Assembly: GCF_000092225.1 (NCBI RefSeq)
Contig: NC_014158.1
Span: forward strand, 2,542,001-2,606,000
DNA length: 64,000 bases
Source of the DNA: Tsukamurella paurometabola DSM 20162
Lineage (GTDB): Bacteria; Actinomycetota; Actinomycetes; Mycobacteriales; Mycobacteriaceae
Direction: 5' to 3'
Part shown: positions 1-7,985 of the stretch, piece by piece
How the letters are laid out: every line of letters starts with the position of its first letter
Position numbering within the stretch: the first letter of the stretch is position 1
Program-made: the position numbers and the translations under genes
Notes under the pieces: generated by a model
Database searches by the model: none
What the model was told of the DNA's origin: nothing
The model's input: only the letters and a program-made list of their open reading frames with translations

Positions 1-46
1 TAGCGCCCCGTCCGGCGTGGGACGCGTGGTGTAGCCGTGTGGTGCG

Positions 47-65
47 CCCAGCGGTTACCGCTGGG
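47..65. terminator. Inverted repeat downstream of polA
   Basis: An 8-bp perfect stem (CCCAGCGG / CCGCTGGG) with a 3-nt loop lies about 120 nt past the polA stop codon. It could form a transcript-end hairpin for the minus-strand polA operon, but there is no clear T-tract. The rest of 1-182 shows no convincing gene. Confidence 0.35.
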
Positions 66-182
66 ATGGATCGCGCGGATCCCGCCTCCCCCGAGCGACG
101 TCGCATGTCTCCACAGTGCCACAGGGCACCGTCGGAGGCCGCCGAGGCGATTCCCCGTTCGATGAACAAGCGCAGGTGCCCG

Positions 183-2936
183 CTAGTGTGCGGCGTCGTC
201 CCAGCTGCGCCCGTAGCCCACCGACACCTCGAGTGGCACCGACAGTTCCGCGGCGGTGCCCATGGTGTCGCGCACCAGCTTCTCGAGCTCGTCCCGTTCA
301 CCCGCCGCCACTTCGAGCACCAGCTCGTCGTGCACCTGGAGCAACATGCGCGATGTCAGGCCGGCAGCACGGATCTGCTTGTCCAGGTTGATCATCGCTA
401 CCTTGATGATGTCGGCGGCGCTGCCCTGGATCGGCGCGTTCAGCGCCATCCGTTCCGCGGATTCGCGGCGCATCCGGTTGGTCGAGGTGAGATCGGGCAG
501 GTAGCGCCGACGACCGAAGATGGTCTCGGTGTACTCGTTGCGGGTGGCCTCGGTGACCACGTCCTGGAGGTAGTCGCGCACCCCGCCGAATCGGGCGAAG
601 TAGGCCTCCATCTGGTCCTTGGCCTCGTCCCGGGAGATCTTGAGCTGGGCGGCCAGGCCGAATGCCGACAAGCCGTAGGCCAGGCCGTAGGACATCGCCT
701 TGACCCGGCGCCGCATATCCGGCGTCACCTCGTCGATCGGGACGCCGAAGGCCTTGGCACCGACGAAGTTGTGCAGATCCTCGCCCGTGTTGAACGCCTC
801 GATGAGGCCCTCGTCGCTCGACAGATGCGCCATGATCCGCATCTCGATCTGGCTGTAGTCCGCCGTCATCAGCGTCTCGTAGCCCTCACCCGCCACGAAC
901 GCGTGCCGGATCTGCCGGCCCGCCTCGGTGCGCACCGGGATGTTCTGCAGGTTCGGATCGGTCGACGAGAGCCGGCCGGTGGCGGCCACGGTCTGGTTGA
1001 ACGTGGAGTGGATCCGTCCGTCCGAGGCCACCGCCTTGAGCAGTCCCTCCACCGTGACCTTGAGCCGCGTCGCATCGCGGTGCTCCAGCAGGTATTGCAG
1101 GAACGGGTGCGGCTCCTTCTCGTACAGCGCCTCCAGCGCGGCCGCGTCGGTGGTGTACCCGGTTTTCGTCTTCTTGGTCTTCGGCAGGCCGAGCTTCTCG
1201 AACAGGATCACCTGGAGCTGCTTCGGCGAACCGAGATTGATCTGCTCGCCGATCTCCTCGAAGGCGGCGGCCTCCGCGGCCCGGATACGGTCGCTGAAGT
1301 CACTGTGCAGCGATTCCAGGTGATCGGTATCGACGGCGATGCCGGTGGCTTCCATGACGCCCAACACCCGCAGCAGCGGGAGTTCCATCTCCTCCAGCAG
1401 CGGCTTGGACTCGATCTTCTCGAGCTCCTCATCGAGTGCCGCGGCGAGGTCCACCACGGCGCGGGCGCGCAGGATCTGCTGTTGCGCCTTCTCCGCCGCC
1501 GAATCGTCGGGATCGTCGAGCAGGGACAACTGGGTGTCGTCGCCCGCCGCCGATTCGACCCGCAGTTCGCGGTGCAGGTACCGCACCGAGAGATCATCGA
1601 GGTTGAAGCTGCGCTGTCCGGGGCGAACCAAATACGCGGCGATGGCGGTATCGGAGGTGAGTCCGCCCAGTTCCCATCCGCGGCTCTCCAGCCCGTGCAT
1701 GGCCCACTTCGCCTCGTGCACGGCCTTGGGCCTGGTCGCGTCGGCGAGCCAGGCACCGAGCGCGGCCTCGTCGTGCGGTGTGAGCGTCTCCAGCGCGATG
1801 TAGCCGCCCTCGTCGTCGGGCGCGGCGATCACGACGGCCTCGGCGTCACCGTCGACCACCACGTCCGGGCCCACGACACCGAGCCCGGACCGCTCGCCCG
1901 ACGACGCGTGTTCGGCGAGCCATTCGGCGACCGTACCCGGCGCGACGATGCCGCCGGAGATCTCGAAGCCCTCCTCGGCTTCCGGCTCGGAGGAGGCGAG
2001 TTCGGTGAAGATCCGGTCGCGCAGCACCCGGAACTCGAGGTCGTCGAAGAGCTGGTGAATGGCCTCGCGGTTCCAGGGTTGCAGCGCAAGATCCTGCGGC
2101 TCATAGGGCAGCGCCATGTCTTTGACCATCTCGGTGATCTGCCGATTGAGCTGTACGGTGGCCAGGTTCTCGCGGAGCGAGTCCCCCACCTTGCCTTTCA
2201 CCTTGTCGACGTTCTCGACCAGTCCCTCCAGGCTGCCGTACTCGCGGATCCACTTGGCCGCAGTCTTCTCGCCCACGCCGGGAATACCGGGCAGGTTGTC
2301 CGACGGGTCGCCGCGCAGCGCCGCGTAATCGGGGTACTGGGACGGGGTGAGACCGTACTTCGCATCGACCTCCTCCGGGGTGAACCGGGTGAGATCGGAG
2401 ACGCCCTTGCGCGGGTAGAGCACGGTGACGTGCTCGTTGACCAGCTGTAGGGCGTCACGGTCGCCGGTCACGATGAGTACGTCGAACCCCTGCTCCTGAG
2501 CTCGGGTGGTCATCGTGGCGATGATGTCGTCCGCCTCGTACCCCTCCTGCGCCATGGTGGGGATGCCCATCGCTGCGAGCACGTCCTTGACCACGTCGAC
2601 CTGGCCGCGGAAATCATCCGGGGCCGAGGAACGCTGCGCCTTGTACTCCGGGTACATCTCGGCCCGGAAGGTCTGCCGGGAGACGTCGAAGGCGGCCGCC
2701 ACATAGCCGGGGGCCTCCTCCTTGAGGAGCTTGATCAGCATCGAGGTGAAGCCGTACACCGCGTTGGTGGGCTGCCCGGACTTGGTGCGGAACCGTCCGC
2801 CGTCCAGCGGTAGCGCGAAGAAGGCGCGGAAGGCCATCGAGTGCCCGTCGATGAGCAGCATCACCGGCCGCTTCCCCACCTCCGACGGGTCTGCGGAGGC
2901 GGCGGGGGTCGTCTGGGCCGGGTTCGCTGCAGTCAC
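183..2936 (-). CDS. polA: DNA polymerase I
   Basis: DNA polymerase I, used in repair and Okazaki-fragment processing. The 917-residue product has the usual layout: an N-terminal 5'-nuclease (about residues 25-310, with YEADD and the helix-hairpin-helix GIPGVGEKTA), a central 3'-5' exonuclease-like part (about 325-530) and a C-terminal family A polymerase. The polymerase shows motif A (TADYSQIEMR), motif B (RRRVKAMSYGLAYG) and motif C (QVHDE, about residue 867). I do not see the acidic DxE site of an active proofreading domain; mycobacterial Pol I usually lacks it (family knowledge). The start is a GTG without a strong Shine-Dalgarno. It is the last gene of the minus-strand block, 9 nt after the small membrane gene. 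Confidence 0.97.
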   Translation of the reverse strand: MTAANPAQTTPAASADPSEVGKRPVMLLIDGHSMAFRAFFALPLDGGRFRTKSGQPTNAVYGFTSMLIKLLKEEAPGYVAAAFDVSRQTFRAEMYPEYKAQRSSAPDDFRGQVDVVKDVLAAMGIPTMAQEGYEADDIIATMTTRAQEQGFDVLIVTGDRDALQLVNEHVTVLYPRKGVSDLTRFTPEEVDAKYGLTPSQYPDYAALRGDPSDNLPGIPGVGEKTAAKWIREYGSLEGLVENVDKVKGKVGDSLRENLATVQLNRQITEMVKDMALPYEPQDLALQPWNREAIHQLFDDLEFRVLRDRIFTELASSEPEAEEGFEISGGIVAPGTVAEWLAEHASSGERSGLGVVGPDVVVDGDAEAVVIAAPDDEGGYIALETLTPHDEAALGAWLADATRPKAVHEAKWAMHGLESRGWELGGLTSDTAIAAYLVRPGQRSFNLDDLSVRYLHRELRVESAAGDDTQLSLLDDPDDSAAEKAQQQILRARAVVDLAAALDEELEKIESKPLLEEMELPLLRVLGVMEATGIAVDTDHLESLHSDFSDRIRAAEAAAFEEIGEQINLGSPKQLQVILFEKLGLPKTKKTKTGYTTDAAALEALYEKEPHPFLQYLLEHRDATRLKVTVEGLLKAVASDGRIHSTFNQTVAATGRLSSTDPNLQNIPVRTEAGRQIRHAFVAGEGYETLMTADYSQIEMRIMAHLSSDEGLIEAFNTGEDLHNFVGAKAFGVPIDEVTPDMRRRVKAMSYGLAYGLSAFGLAAQLKISRDEAKDQMEAYFARFGGVRDYLQDVVTEATRNEYTETIFGRRRYLPDLTSTNRMRRESAERMALNAPIQGSAADIIKVAMINLDKQIRAAGLTSRMLLQVHDELVLEVAAGERDELEKLVRDTMGTAAELSVPLEVSVGYGRSWDDAAH

Positions 2937-2945
2937 ACCCGCAGT

Positions 2946-3377
2946 CTAGTGAGACCCACCGATAGCTTTTCCGGGCGCGACCGTCTCGCCGATCCGGCGC
3001 TCCAGATCAGCCACCTCGCCGGCGGCCCGCTCGAGTTCCTCGCCCTTCGCCGCCGGAGGCAGCGCGGCGATCGTGACCAGCCGATCGTCGAGCTCCTGTG
3101 CGGCGACGGTGAGCCGCACCTGCGCGTCGAGTTGTGCAGCAGTCAGGACGCCCGCCGGCTGTTCGAAGGCGCGCACCGCGTCACGGATGCGGCGGTGCAG
3201 CTTGGCTTCGGGCACGTGCGAGCCGGACCAGGACAGCGGCGCACGGCTCGGGAAGGGCATCGCGCCCTCCGCCTGTTGCTGCCGGCGACTGTTGCGCACC
3301 AGAGCGACGGCGAACACCGTCGTTCCGAGCACCGCGAGCACGACCAGCACCAATAGGACGATGATCACCGTCGACAT
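2946..3377 (-). CDS. Small single-pass membrane protein with coiled-coil tail
   Basis: A protein of about 143 residues that I cannot assign to a named family. An N-terminal transmembrane helix (STVIIVLLVLVVLAVLG and following) leads into a basic stretch and a charged helical tail with hydrophobic spacing that suggests a coiled coil. Two consecutive ATG codons overlap the stop of the upstream zinc-ribbon gene (ATGATG over TGA). The second ATG at 3377 was chosen because AGGGAGG ends 6 nt before it; the ATG at 3380 is only 3 nt away. Tight coupling to the zinc-ribbon and SPFH genes suggests a shared membrane function. Confidence 0.7.
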   Translation of the reverse strand: MSTVIIVLLVLVVLAVLGTTVFAVALVRNSRRQQQAEGAMPFPSRAPLSWSGSHVPEAKLHRRIRDAVRAFEQPAGVLTAAQLDAQVRLTVAAQELDDRLVTIAALPPAAKGEELERAAGEVADLERRIGETVAPGKAIGGSH

Positions 3378-4615
3378 CATGAACCTCCCTGACTCTGCAT
3401 GTAGAGGTACACCCCACCGGCGACCACGAGCAAGCCCAGCAGCACGGCGACGGTGATCTTGATGGCACTCCACGGCCGCTGGCCCTGCACCTCACCGGTG
3501 ACCCCGTTGACGAACACCTGGAAGGGCCGGTTCGCGAACGTCACCGTGAGGAGCCAGACCGGCATCAGCAGGTAGACGAAGTCGATCGACTGGAATACCG
3601 GGTTCATGCGGTGGATGCGCTGCTCGTCGCCGCCGATGTCGCGACGCACCGTGTTCTCGACGATCCGGTTGATCCGCGGCCGCGCCTGTGCCTCGAAGAC
3701 CTGCGCGGCATCGCCGTCGTAGGTGCGGGCCAGGTGCCCGGCCACGAATTCGGGCGTGTACGGCACCGCCCGCTCGGCGGGCCAGGGTTCGAGGGCCCGC
3801 ACCCGGGCGTCGTCGAGCCCGGTGTTAGCGGTCTCGGTGAGCTGACGGATGCTGTCGTGCACGCGACCGCGGGCAGGGTACCAGTCGGTGTAGGTCTGGA
3901 CGTTCCCGTCCCGGTCGCGTCGGGTACGGCGTTCGCCGCGCGAGCCCGAGTAGTCGGTGAACACCTCGGCGTCGTAGCTGTAGTACGAGAGGTAGACGCT
4001 GGTGAACGAGCCGAGCACCCGGTACTTCTTGAACTCCCGGGGCGCGAACCAGCGACTGTTCACCCACGCCTCGATGTTGCTGCGCGCCTGGGCATCACTG
4101 ATCTGGAGCGGCATGATCCCATCGATCGGCAGCCGGGCCGGCGCGACCTGAATGTCCTTGCGTTGGATCGGCGTATTGCAGTACGGGCACCGCACCGCGG
4201 TGAGCGTCCCACTGAACAGCGTATGTCCACCGCAGTTCTGGCACACCACCTCGTGATCGACGACCTGCGGTGCGGCCGTGGACCTCGCCTGCGCGTAGAG
4301 CGCGGTCATGGTGGGCCCCAGCGGGTGCGTCACGATGCGCTTGTCCCGGTCGAGCATCACCGGGAAGGTGCTGCCGCAGCCCGGCGAGCGGAGCCCGCCG
4401 GTGGAGGGGTCGAAGACCAGTGAATCACCGCAATTGGCACACGGATACGTGCGCGTCTGCTCGGTGACGTGCAGGATCGCGCGGTCGGGCGCCGTGTTCG
4501 GATAGTCGGTGGGCGCCGGGGGCGGAGCGAGGGGCCGGATCTGCTGCGCCGGCCCGCCCTCCGGCCGGTCGGGTTGCGCCGGCCGCTGCCCCGGCAGCGG
4601 TGGCGGGGACGTCAT
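3377..4615 (-). CDS. Zinc-ribbon membrane protein, YdjG-like
   Basis: A 412-residue protein with a proline-rich N-terminus, two zinc-ribbon modules and a single C-terminal transmembrane helix (about 380-405). The second ribbon is intact (C125, C128, C143, C146). The first has C59, C62 and C80 but Ser (TCG) at 77 where the CxxC spacing predicts the fourth Cys, so it may not bind zinc. Its ATG overlaps the stop of the upstream SPFH gene and its stop overlaps the next start, so the three genes are translationally coupled. In Bacillus subtilis the zinc-ribbon membrane protein YdjG helps bring the SPFH protein YdjI to the membrane (established knowledge). A matching partnership here is inferred from gene order and domain content. 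Confidence 0.75.
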   Translation of the reverse strand: MTSPPPLPGQRPAQPDRPEGGPAQQIRPLAPPPAPTDYPNTAPDRAILHVTEQTRTYPCANCGDSLVFDPSTGGLRSPGCGSTFPVMLDRDKRIVTHPLGPTMTALYAQARSTAAPQVVDHEVVCQNCGGHTLFSGTLTAVRCPYCNTPIQRKDIQVAPARLPIDGIMPLQISDAQARSNIEAWVNSRWFAPREFKKYRVLGSFTSVYLSYYSYDAEVFTDYSGSRGERRTRRDRDGNVQTYTDWYPARGRVHDSIRQLTETANTGLDDARVRALEPWPAERAVPYTPEFVAGHLARTYDGDAAQVFEAQARPRINRIVENTVRRDIGGDEQRIHRMNPVFQSIDFVYLLMPVWLLTVTFANRPFQVFVNGVTGEVQGQRPWSAIKITVAVLLGLLVVAGGVYLYMQSQGGS

Positions 4616-5754
4616 CGGCTCGGCTGGGGCGGCAGCGGCGGAGGGGTCTGACCGAACAGGCTCCGCAGCGCCGCAACCTCACCCGCCGGCGTCCACCCCG
4701 TCATATCGGCGGACCACACCAGCGTCTGCGGCGTGAGGTTCGTGCCACGCAACTCCTCGATGGGCAGCGGTCCGACTGCGTGGCCGTTCTGCTCGACATG
4801 GAACTGCTGACCGCCACCGGGGAGCGGAGGGGGCGCCGACTGTCCCGCCGGGTTCGGGGCGGCGTTCTGCTGGTTCTGGAAACTCTGGCTGAACTGCTGC
4901 CCCATCGCCATGCCCATACCGGCCGACATGAAGTCGCCCGCGGCGCCCCCGCCGGGGTTCGTCGCGGCGCCCAGCATCGAGTCGGCTGCCCGGCCCTGCT
5001 GGAATCGGTTCATATCGCCGACGTTGCCGTAGTACCCCTTCTCCTCGACACCACGGGCGACGCCACGCGTCATCGCCTGGGTGATCTCGTCGGGCAGCGA
5101 GATGTTCATCTCGATCGCCTCACAGGCGAGGCCGTACGGTCCCTGGATCCGGGTCTGCACGTACTCGCGCAGCTTCTCCGAGAGCTCGCGCTGGCGGCCC
5201 TGCAGTTCGATCGCGCCGACACCGGTCTCCATCAACATGTCGGAGAATGCGGTGGCGATGGTGCGGCGCAGCAGTTCGGCGATCTCGTCCGAGTCGACAT
5301 TGGAGTCGGTACCGATCACCTGTCGTAGGAAGGTGGGCGAATCGATCACCCGGACCACGCAGAGACCATTGGCGCGCACCTGGACCATGCCGAAATCAGG
5401 ATCCCGGATGGTGACCGGATTGGGGGTGCCCCACCGCAGATCGGTGATCGGCCGACGGTTGACGAAGTAGACCTCGCTGCGGAACGGGCTCGAAAAACCA
5501 TGCGGCCAGCCCTGCAGCGTGGACATGACCGGCATGTTCTCCGAAACCAGGGTGTAGCCGCCGGGGCCGTACCGGTCGGCGAGCTGGCCGCGGTAGACGA
5601 ACAGCGCCTCCTGGCCCTCGCGGACGATGAGCTGTGCACCGTTCTTGATCTCGTTGTTGTAGCGCGGAAACCGCCACGCCATGACCGAGCGATCGTCCTC
5701 GAGCCACTCGATGATGTCGACGAGTTCGCCCCGGACCTTGTCGAAGATCCCCAT
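4612..5754 (-). CDS. SPFH-domain protein with C-terminal GYF_2 domain
   Basis: A 380-residue protein of the SPFH/virion-core-like family, related to B. subtilis YdjI. Residues about 1-250 form the SPFH region (starting GIFDKVRGELVDIIEW). A low-complexity Gly/Met/Gln-rich linker follows, and about residues 315-375 form a GYF_2 module (VGPLPIEELRG then TLVWSADMTGW). It has no transmembrane helix of its own, so membrane binding probably needs a partner, most likely the co-encoded zinc-ribbon protein. It is the first gene of a three-gene minus-strand operon. The ATG at 5754 has GAGGGG about 13 nt upstream, a weak arrangement. SPFH proteins scaffold membrane domains and help in membrane stress; no PspA gene is visible in this window. 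Confidence 0.8.
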   Translation of the reverse strand: MGIFDKVRGELVDIIEWLEDDRSVMAWRFPRYNNEIKNGAQLIVREGQEALFVYRGQLADRYGPGGYTLVSENMPVMSTLQGWPHGFSSPFRSEVYFVNRRPITDLRWGTPNPVTIRDPDFGMVQVRANGLCVVRVIDSPTFLRQVIGTDSNVDSDEIAELLRRTIATAFSDMLMETGVGAIELQGRQRELSEKLREYVQTRIQGPYGLACEAIEMNISLPDEITQAMTRGVARGVEEKGYYGNVGDMNRFQQGRAADSMLGAATNPGGGAAGDFMSAGMGMAMGQQFSQSFQNQQNAAPNPAGQSAPPPLPGGGQQFHVEQNGHAVGPLPIEELRGTNLTPQTLVWSADMTGWTPAGEVAALRSLFGQTPPPLPPQPSR

Positions 5755-5962
5755 GCCTGTGCATCCCCTCGGTAGTGAGTTACGAATTCCACGATAGTCA
5801 CGCCGCTTGGCAACGGCTGAGGGGTCGCTGAGACCGGGATTGCGATCACGGCGATCGCACCGGCGTGTGCCGGAGCCTTTCGCCGCGCATTCGATGCATC
5901 GAGGATCTACGCTGCACTCGGCCCCGGAGGAGGGGTCTCCACCCTACGAAAGGTGCTCCACC

Positions 5963-6148
5963 ATGGCAGGCAAGTTCGAGGTGTACGAGGACAACTCCGG
6001 CAAGTTCCGTTTCCGTCTCAAGGCCGGCAACGGTGAGGTCGTGGCCTCGGGCCAGGCGTACGCCACGCGCAAGGGCGCTCACGACGGTGCCGCGGCCGTC
6101 ACCCGCGCCGTCGAGGGCGCGAAGGTGGTCGACGTCGACAAGGAGTGA
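5963..6148 (+). CDS. DUF1508 (YegP-like) small protein
   Basis: A 61-residue protein with one DUF1508 repeat (GKFEVYEDNSGKFRFRLKA, then a conserved Gly-rich turn and a short helix). This family forms small beta-alpha proteins of unknown function; E. coli YegP carries two such repeats. The ATG at 5963 was chosen over longer readings because it opens exactly at the domain and is preceded by GAAAGG. A stem-loop at 6171-6193 follows the stop by 22 nt, so it is probably monocistronic. The 5755-5962 region between it and the divergent SPFH gene should hold both promoters. Confidence 0.85.
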   Translation: MAGKFEVYEDNSGKFRFRLKAGNGEVVASGQAYATRKGAHDGAAAVTRAVEGAKVVDVDKE

Positions 6149-6170
6149 CCGCGCGGCGATCGCTCGATCC

Positions 6171-6193
6171 GGGGAGGGCTTCACGCCCTCCCC
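6171..6193 (+). terminator. Stem-loop after DUF1508 gene
   Basis: A perfect 9-bp stem (GGGGAGGGC / GCCCTCCCC) with a 5-nt loop starts 22 nt past the stop at 6148. There is no long T-run, as is common for actinobacterial terminators. Confidence 0.6.
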
Positions 6194-6226
6194 GACGCGT
6201 TTCACCAGGCTTTTCTGCGGATCGCC

Positions 6227-6257
6227 TTGACCTTGTCACCGTGGCAAGGTCGATGCT
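6227..6257 (+). promoter_or_regulatory. MerR-type promoter with operator dyad
   Basis: A -35 TTGACC (6227-6232) and a -10-like GATGCT (6252-6257) are separated by 19 bp, the long spacer typical of MerR-activated promoters. The spacer holds an 11+1+11 dyad (GACCTTGTCAC c GTGGCAAGGTC, 6229-6251) with one mismatched pair. The operon downstream encodes a MerR-family protein, so autoregulation is the simplest reading. Confidence 0.75.
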
Positions 6258-6284
6258 CGGAGGTCACCGAAGGAGGTGGCCGTC

Positions 6285-6941
6285 ATGGCTTTCATTGACC
6301 AGCTCGATCATCCGAACTCGTCGGCGCGCTTGCGTGCGGCGCTCGTGCTCGGCAGCACCGCCGACCCCGACTCCCTTGCGGGACTGATCGCACGGTGCGC
6401 GGTGGAGCCGGACTTCTTCGTCCGCGACATGCTCACCTGGGCGCTCACCAGGCTGCCGCCCGAGGACACCGTGCCCTTTCTGGTCGGCGAGCTGAGTTCC
6501 CCTGCGGCGCAGGCGCGAAGCCAGGCTTTGCACACGCTGTCCAAGATCGGGGACGGGTCGGTCTGGCCCGCGGTCGCCCCACTGCTGGCCGACGATGACG
6601 ACGAGGTCGCCCGGAGCGCGTGGCGGGCCGCAGTGATCCTGGTACCCGATGCGGAGCGCGCCGCCACCGCGACGGTGCTCGCTGCGCAACTGGGTCGAGG
6701 GGAGCCCGATACCCGGCGCAGTCTGAGCCGCGCCCTGGTCGCGCTGGGGGCGGCCGGCGTGGCGGCGGCGGAGGCTGCGGGACGGTCCGCCGATCCGGAG
6801 GTCCGGGCACACGCCGCGGCTACGATGCGGCTGTCGGAGGATCCGGATGCGGACATCACGTCTGCGATGCATTCGGCGCGGCGTGCGGCAGCGCTCGGCG
6901 CGGAGCGCACCCGTGCGGCGGACGAGGCCGCGCGGGGCTGA
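6285..6941 (+). CDS. HEAT-repeat protein
   Basis: A 218-residue all-helical protein built from HEAT-like repeats (for example around SPAAQARSQALHTLSKIGD and DDDDEVARSAWRAAVIL). HEAT arrays are protein- or nucleic-acid-binding scaffolds; no catalytic motif is visible. The ATG at 6285 is preceded by AGGAGG at a spacing of 8, which decides it over the GTG at 6276. It sits behind a MerR-type promoter and 24 nt upstream of a MerR regulator that also carries HEAT repeats. The two probably act together, and the repeats could have come from a duplication. The ligand and role are unknown. Confidence 0.75.
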   Translation: MAFIDQLDHPNSSARLRAALVLGSTADPDSLAGLIARCAVEPDFFVRDMLTWALTRLPPEDTVPFLVGELSSPAAQARSQALHTLSKIGDGSVWPAVAPLLADDDDEVARSAWRAAVILVPDAERAATATVLAAQLGRGEPDTRRSLSRALVALGAAGVAAAEAAGRSADPEVRAHAAATMRLSEDPDADITSAMHSARRAAALGAERTRAADEAARG

Positions 6942-6965
6942 CGAAGCGGGCGTGAGGAGGCGGGC

Positions 6966-7985
6966 ATGAAGATCGGCGAGGTGGCACGACGGTCGGGCGT
7001 GAGTGCGCGAATGCTGCGGCATTACGACGCACTCGGACTGGTCCGGCCGTCGGGCCGCACCGTCGCGGGGTATCGCGAGTACGCCGACACCGATCTGCGG
7101 CGCATCTTCCACGTCGAGAGCCTGCGCACGCTCGGCTTGTCACTCAAGGAGATCGGCCGCGCCCTCGATGATCCCGGTTTTACGCCATCGGCCCTCGTCG
7201 ATGATCTGATCGCACAGACGCAGCAGACCATCGAGACGCAGACCACGCTGCTGGCCCGCCTCCGGCAGGTGGCGGCGGCGGAACCGCGAGCCTGGGATGA
7301 GGTGCTCGATGTGGTCTCGCTGCTACGGCGCCTTGCGGCACCGTCGACCGGCGAGCGCCAACATGCCGCCCTCGACGCAGTCGGCGCGGCACCCGGCGTC
7401 GTGCTCGCCGACGCCCTGCTCCGGGAGGACAATCTGAATGTGGCCGGTGCGCTGCGCTGGGCGTTGGTGCAGGACGATGCGACGGCCGGCGACCTCGGCG
7501 ACGCGGTCCGGGTCCTCGAACAGGCCCTCGAGTCTCCTGATCAGCTGGTGCGGCGTCGCGCAGCGGAAACGCTCGCGGAATTCCCCGGCGATGCAGCCCT
7601 GCGCGCCGCTCTCGGGCATCACGACCCGACGGTGCGCGGTGTGGTCGCGATCGAGTTGGGCGCACGCGGCGACACCGTGGCGGTACCGGAGTTGATCGCG
7701 ATGATCCTGCGCGGCGATCGCGATGTGCCCGCCGCGGAGGCCCTCGCGGTGATCGCGCTGGGCCCGGAGAGGGAGCAGGGCATTATCGCGGACCTGATGT
7801 CCGCCTTCGCCGGAAGCGGCGAATACTCGGTGCGGCAACGAGTGGTCCAGGCGCTCGCGGAGTTCGCGGGTCCGGCGGCCACCGCCGCGCTCGATGCACT
7901 GCGCGGCGATGCGGACGAGCGGATCGCCCGGACCGCCGAGTACGTGCTGCGCGTGCGGTCCGGGGCGGGTACTACGGAGCGGTGA
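6966..7985 (+). CDS. MerR-family regulator fused to HEAT repeats
   Basis: A 339-residue protein. Residues 1-70 are a MerR winged HTH (KIGEVARRSGVSARMLRHYD, then GYREY), followed by the dimerisation helix (about 75-115). Instead of a small effector domain there is a helical region and about four HEAT repeats (about 180-330, for example LVRRRAAETLAEFPGDAALRAAL). It is second in an operon with a free-standing HEAT protein and lies behind a MerR-type promoter, so it probably regulates its own operon. The HEAT array would be the signal-receiving part (inference). Its 3' end overlaps the convergent phospholipase gene by 14 nt. Confidence 0.85.
   Translation: MKIGEVARRSGVSARMLRHYDALGLVRPSGRTVAGYREYADTDLRRIFHVESLRTLGLSLKEIGRALDDPGFTPSALVDDLIAQTQQTIETQTTLLARLRQVAAAEPRAWDEVLDVVSLLRRLAAPSTGERQHAALDAVGAAPGVVLADALLREDNLNVAGALRWALVQDDATAGDLGDAVRVLEQALESPDQLVRRRAAETLAEFPGDAALRAALGHHDPTVRGVVAIELGARGDTVAVPELIAMILRGDRDVPAAEALAVIALGPEREQGIIADLMSAFAGSGEYSVRQRVVQALAEFAGPAATAALDALRGDADERIARTAEYVLRVRSGAGTTER

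Noticed and set aside
39-2450. An 803-codon open frame on the plus strand opposite polA
   Set aside because: It is the antisense shadow of polA, produced by high GC in third codon positions. Its composition (His, Arg, Val, Leu, Gly) shows no domain.
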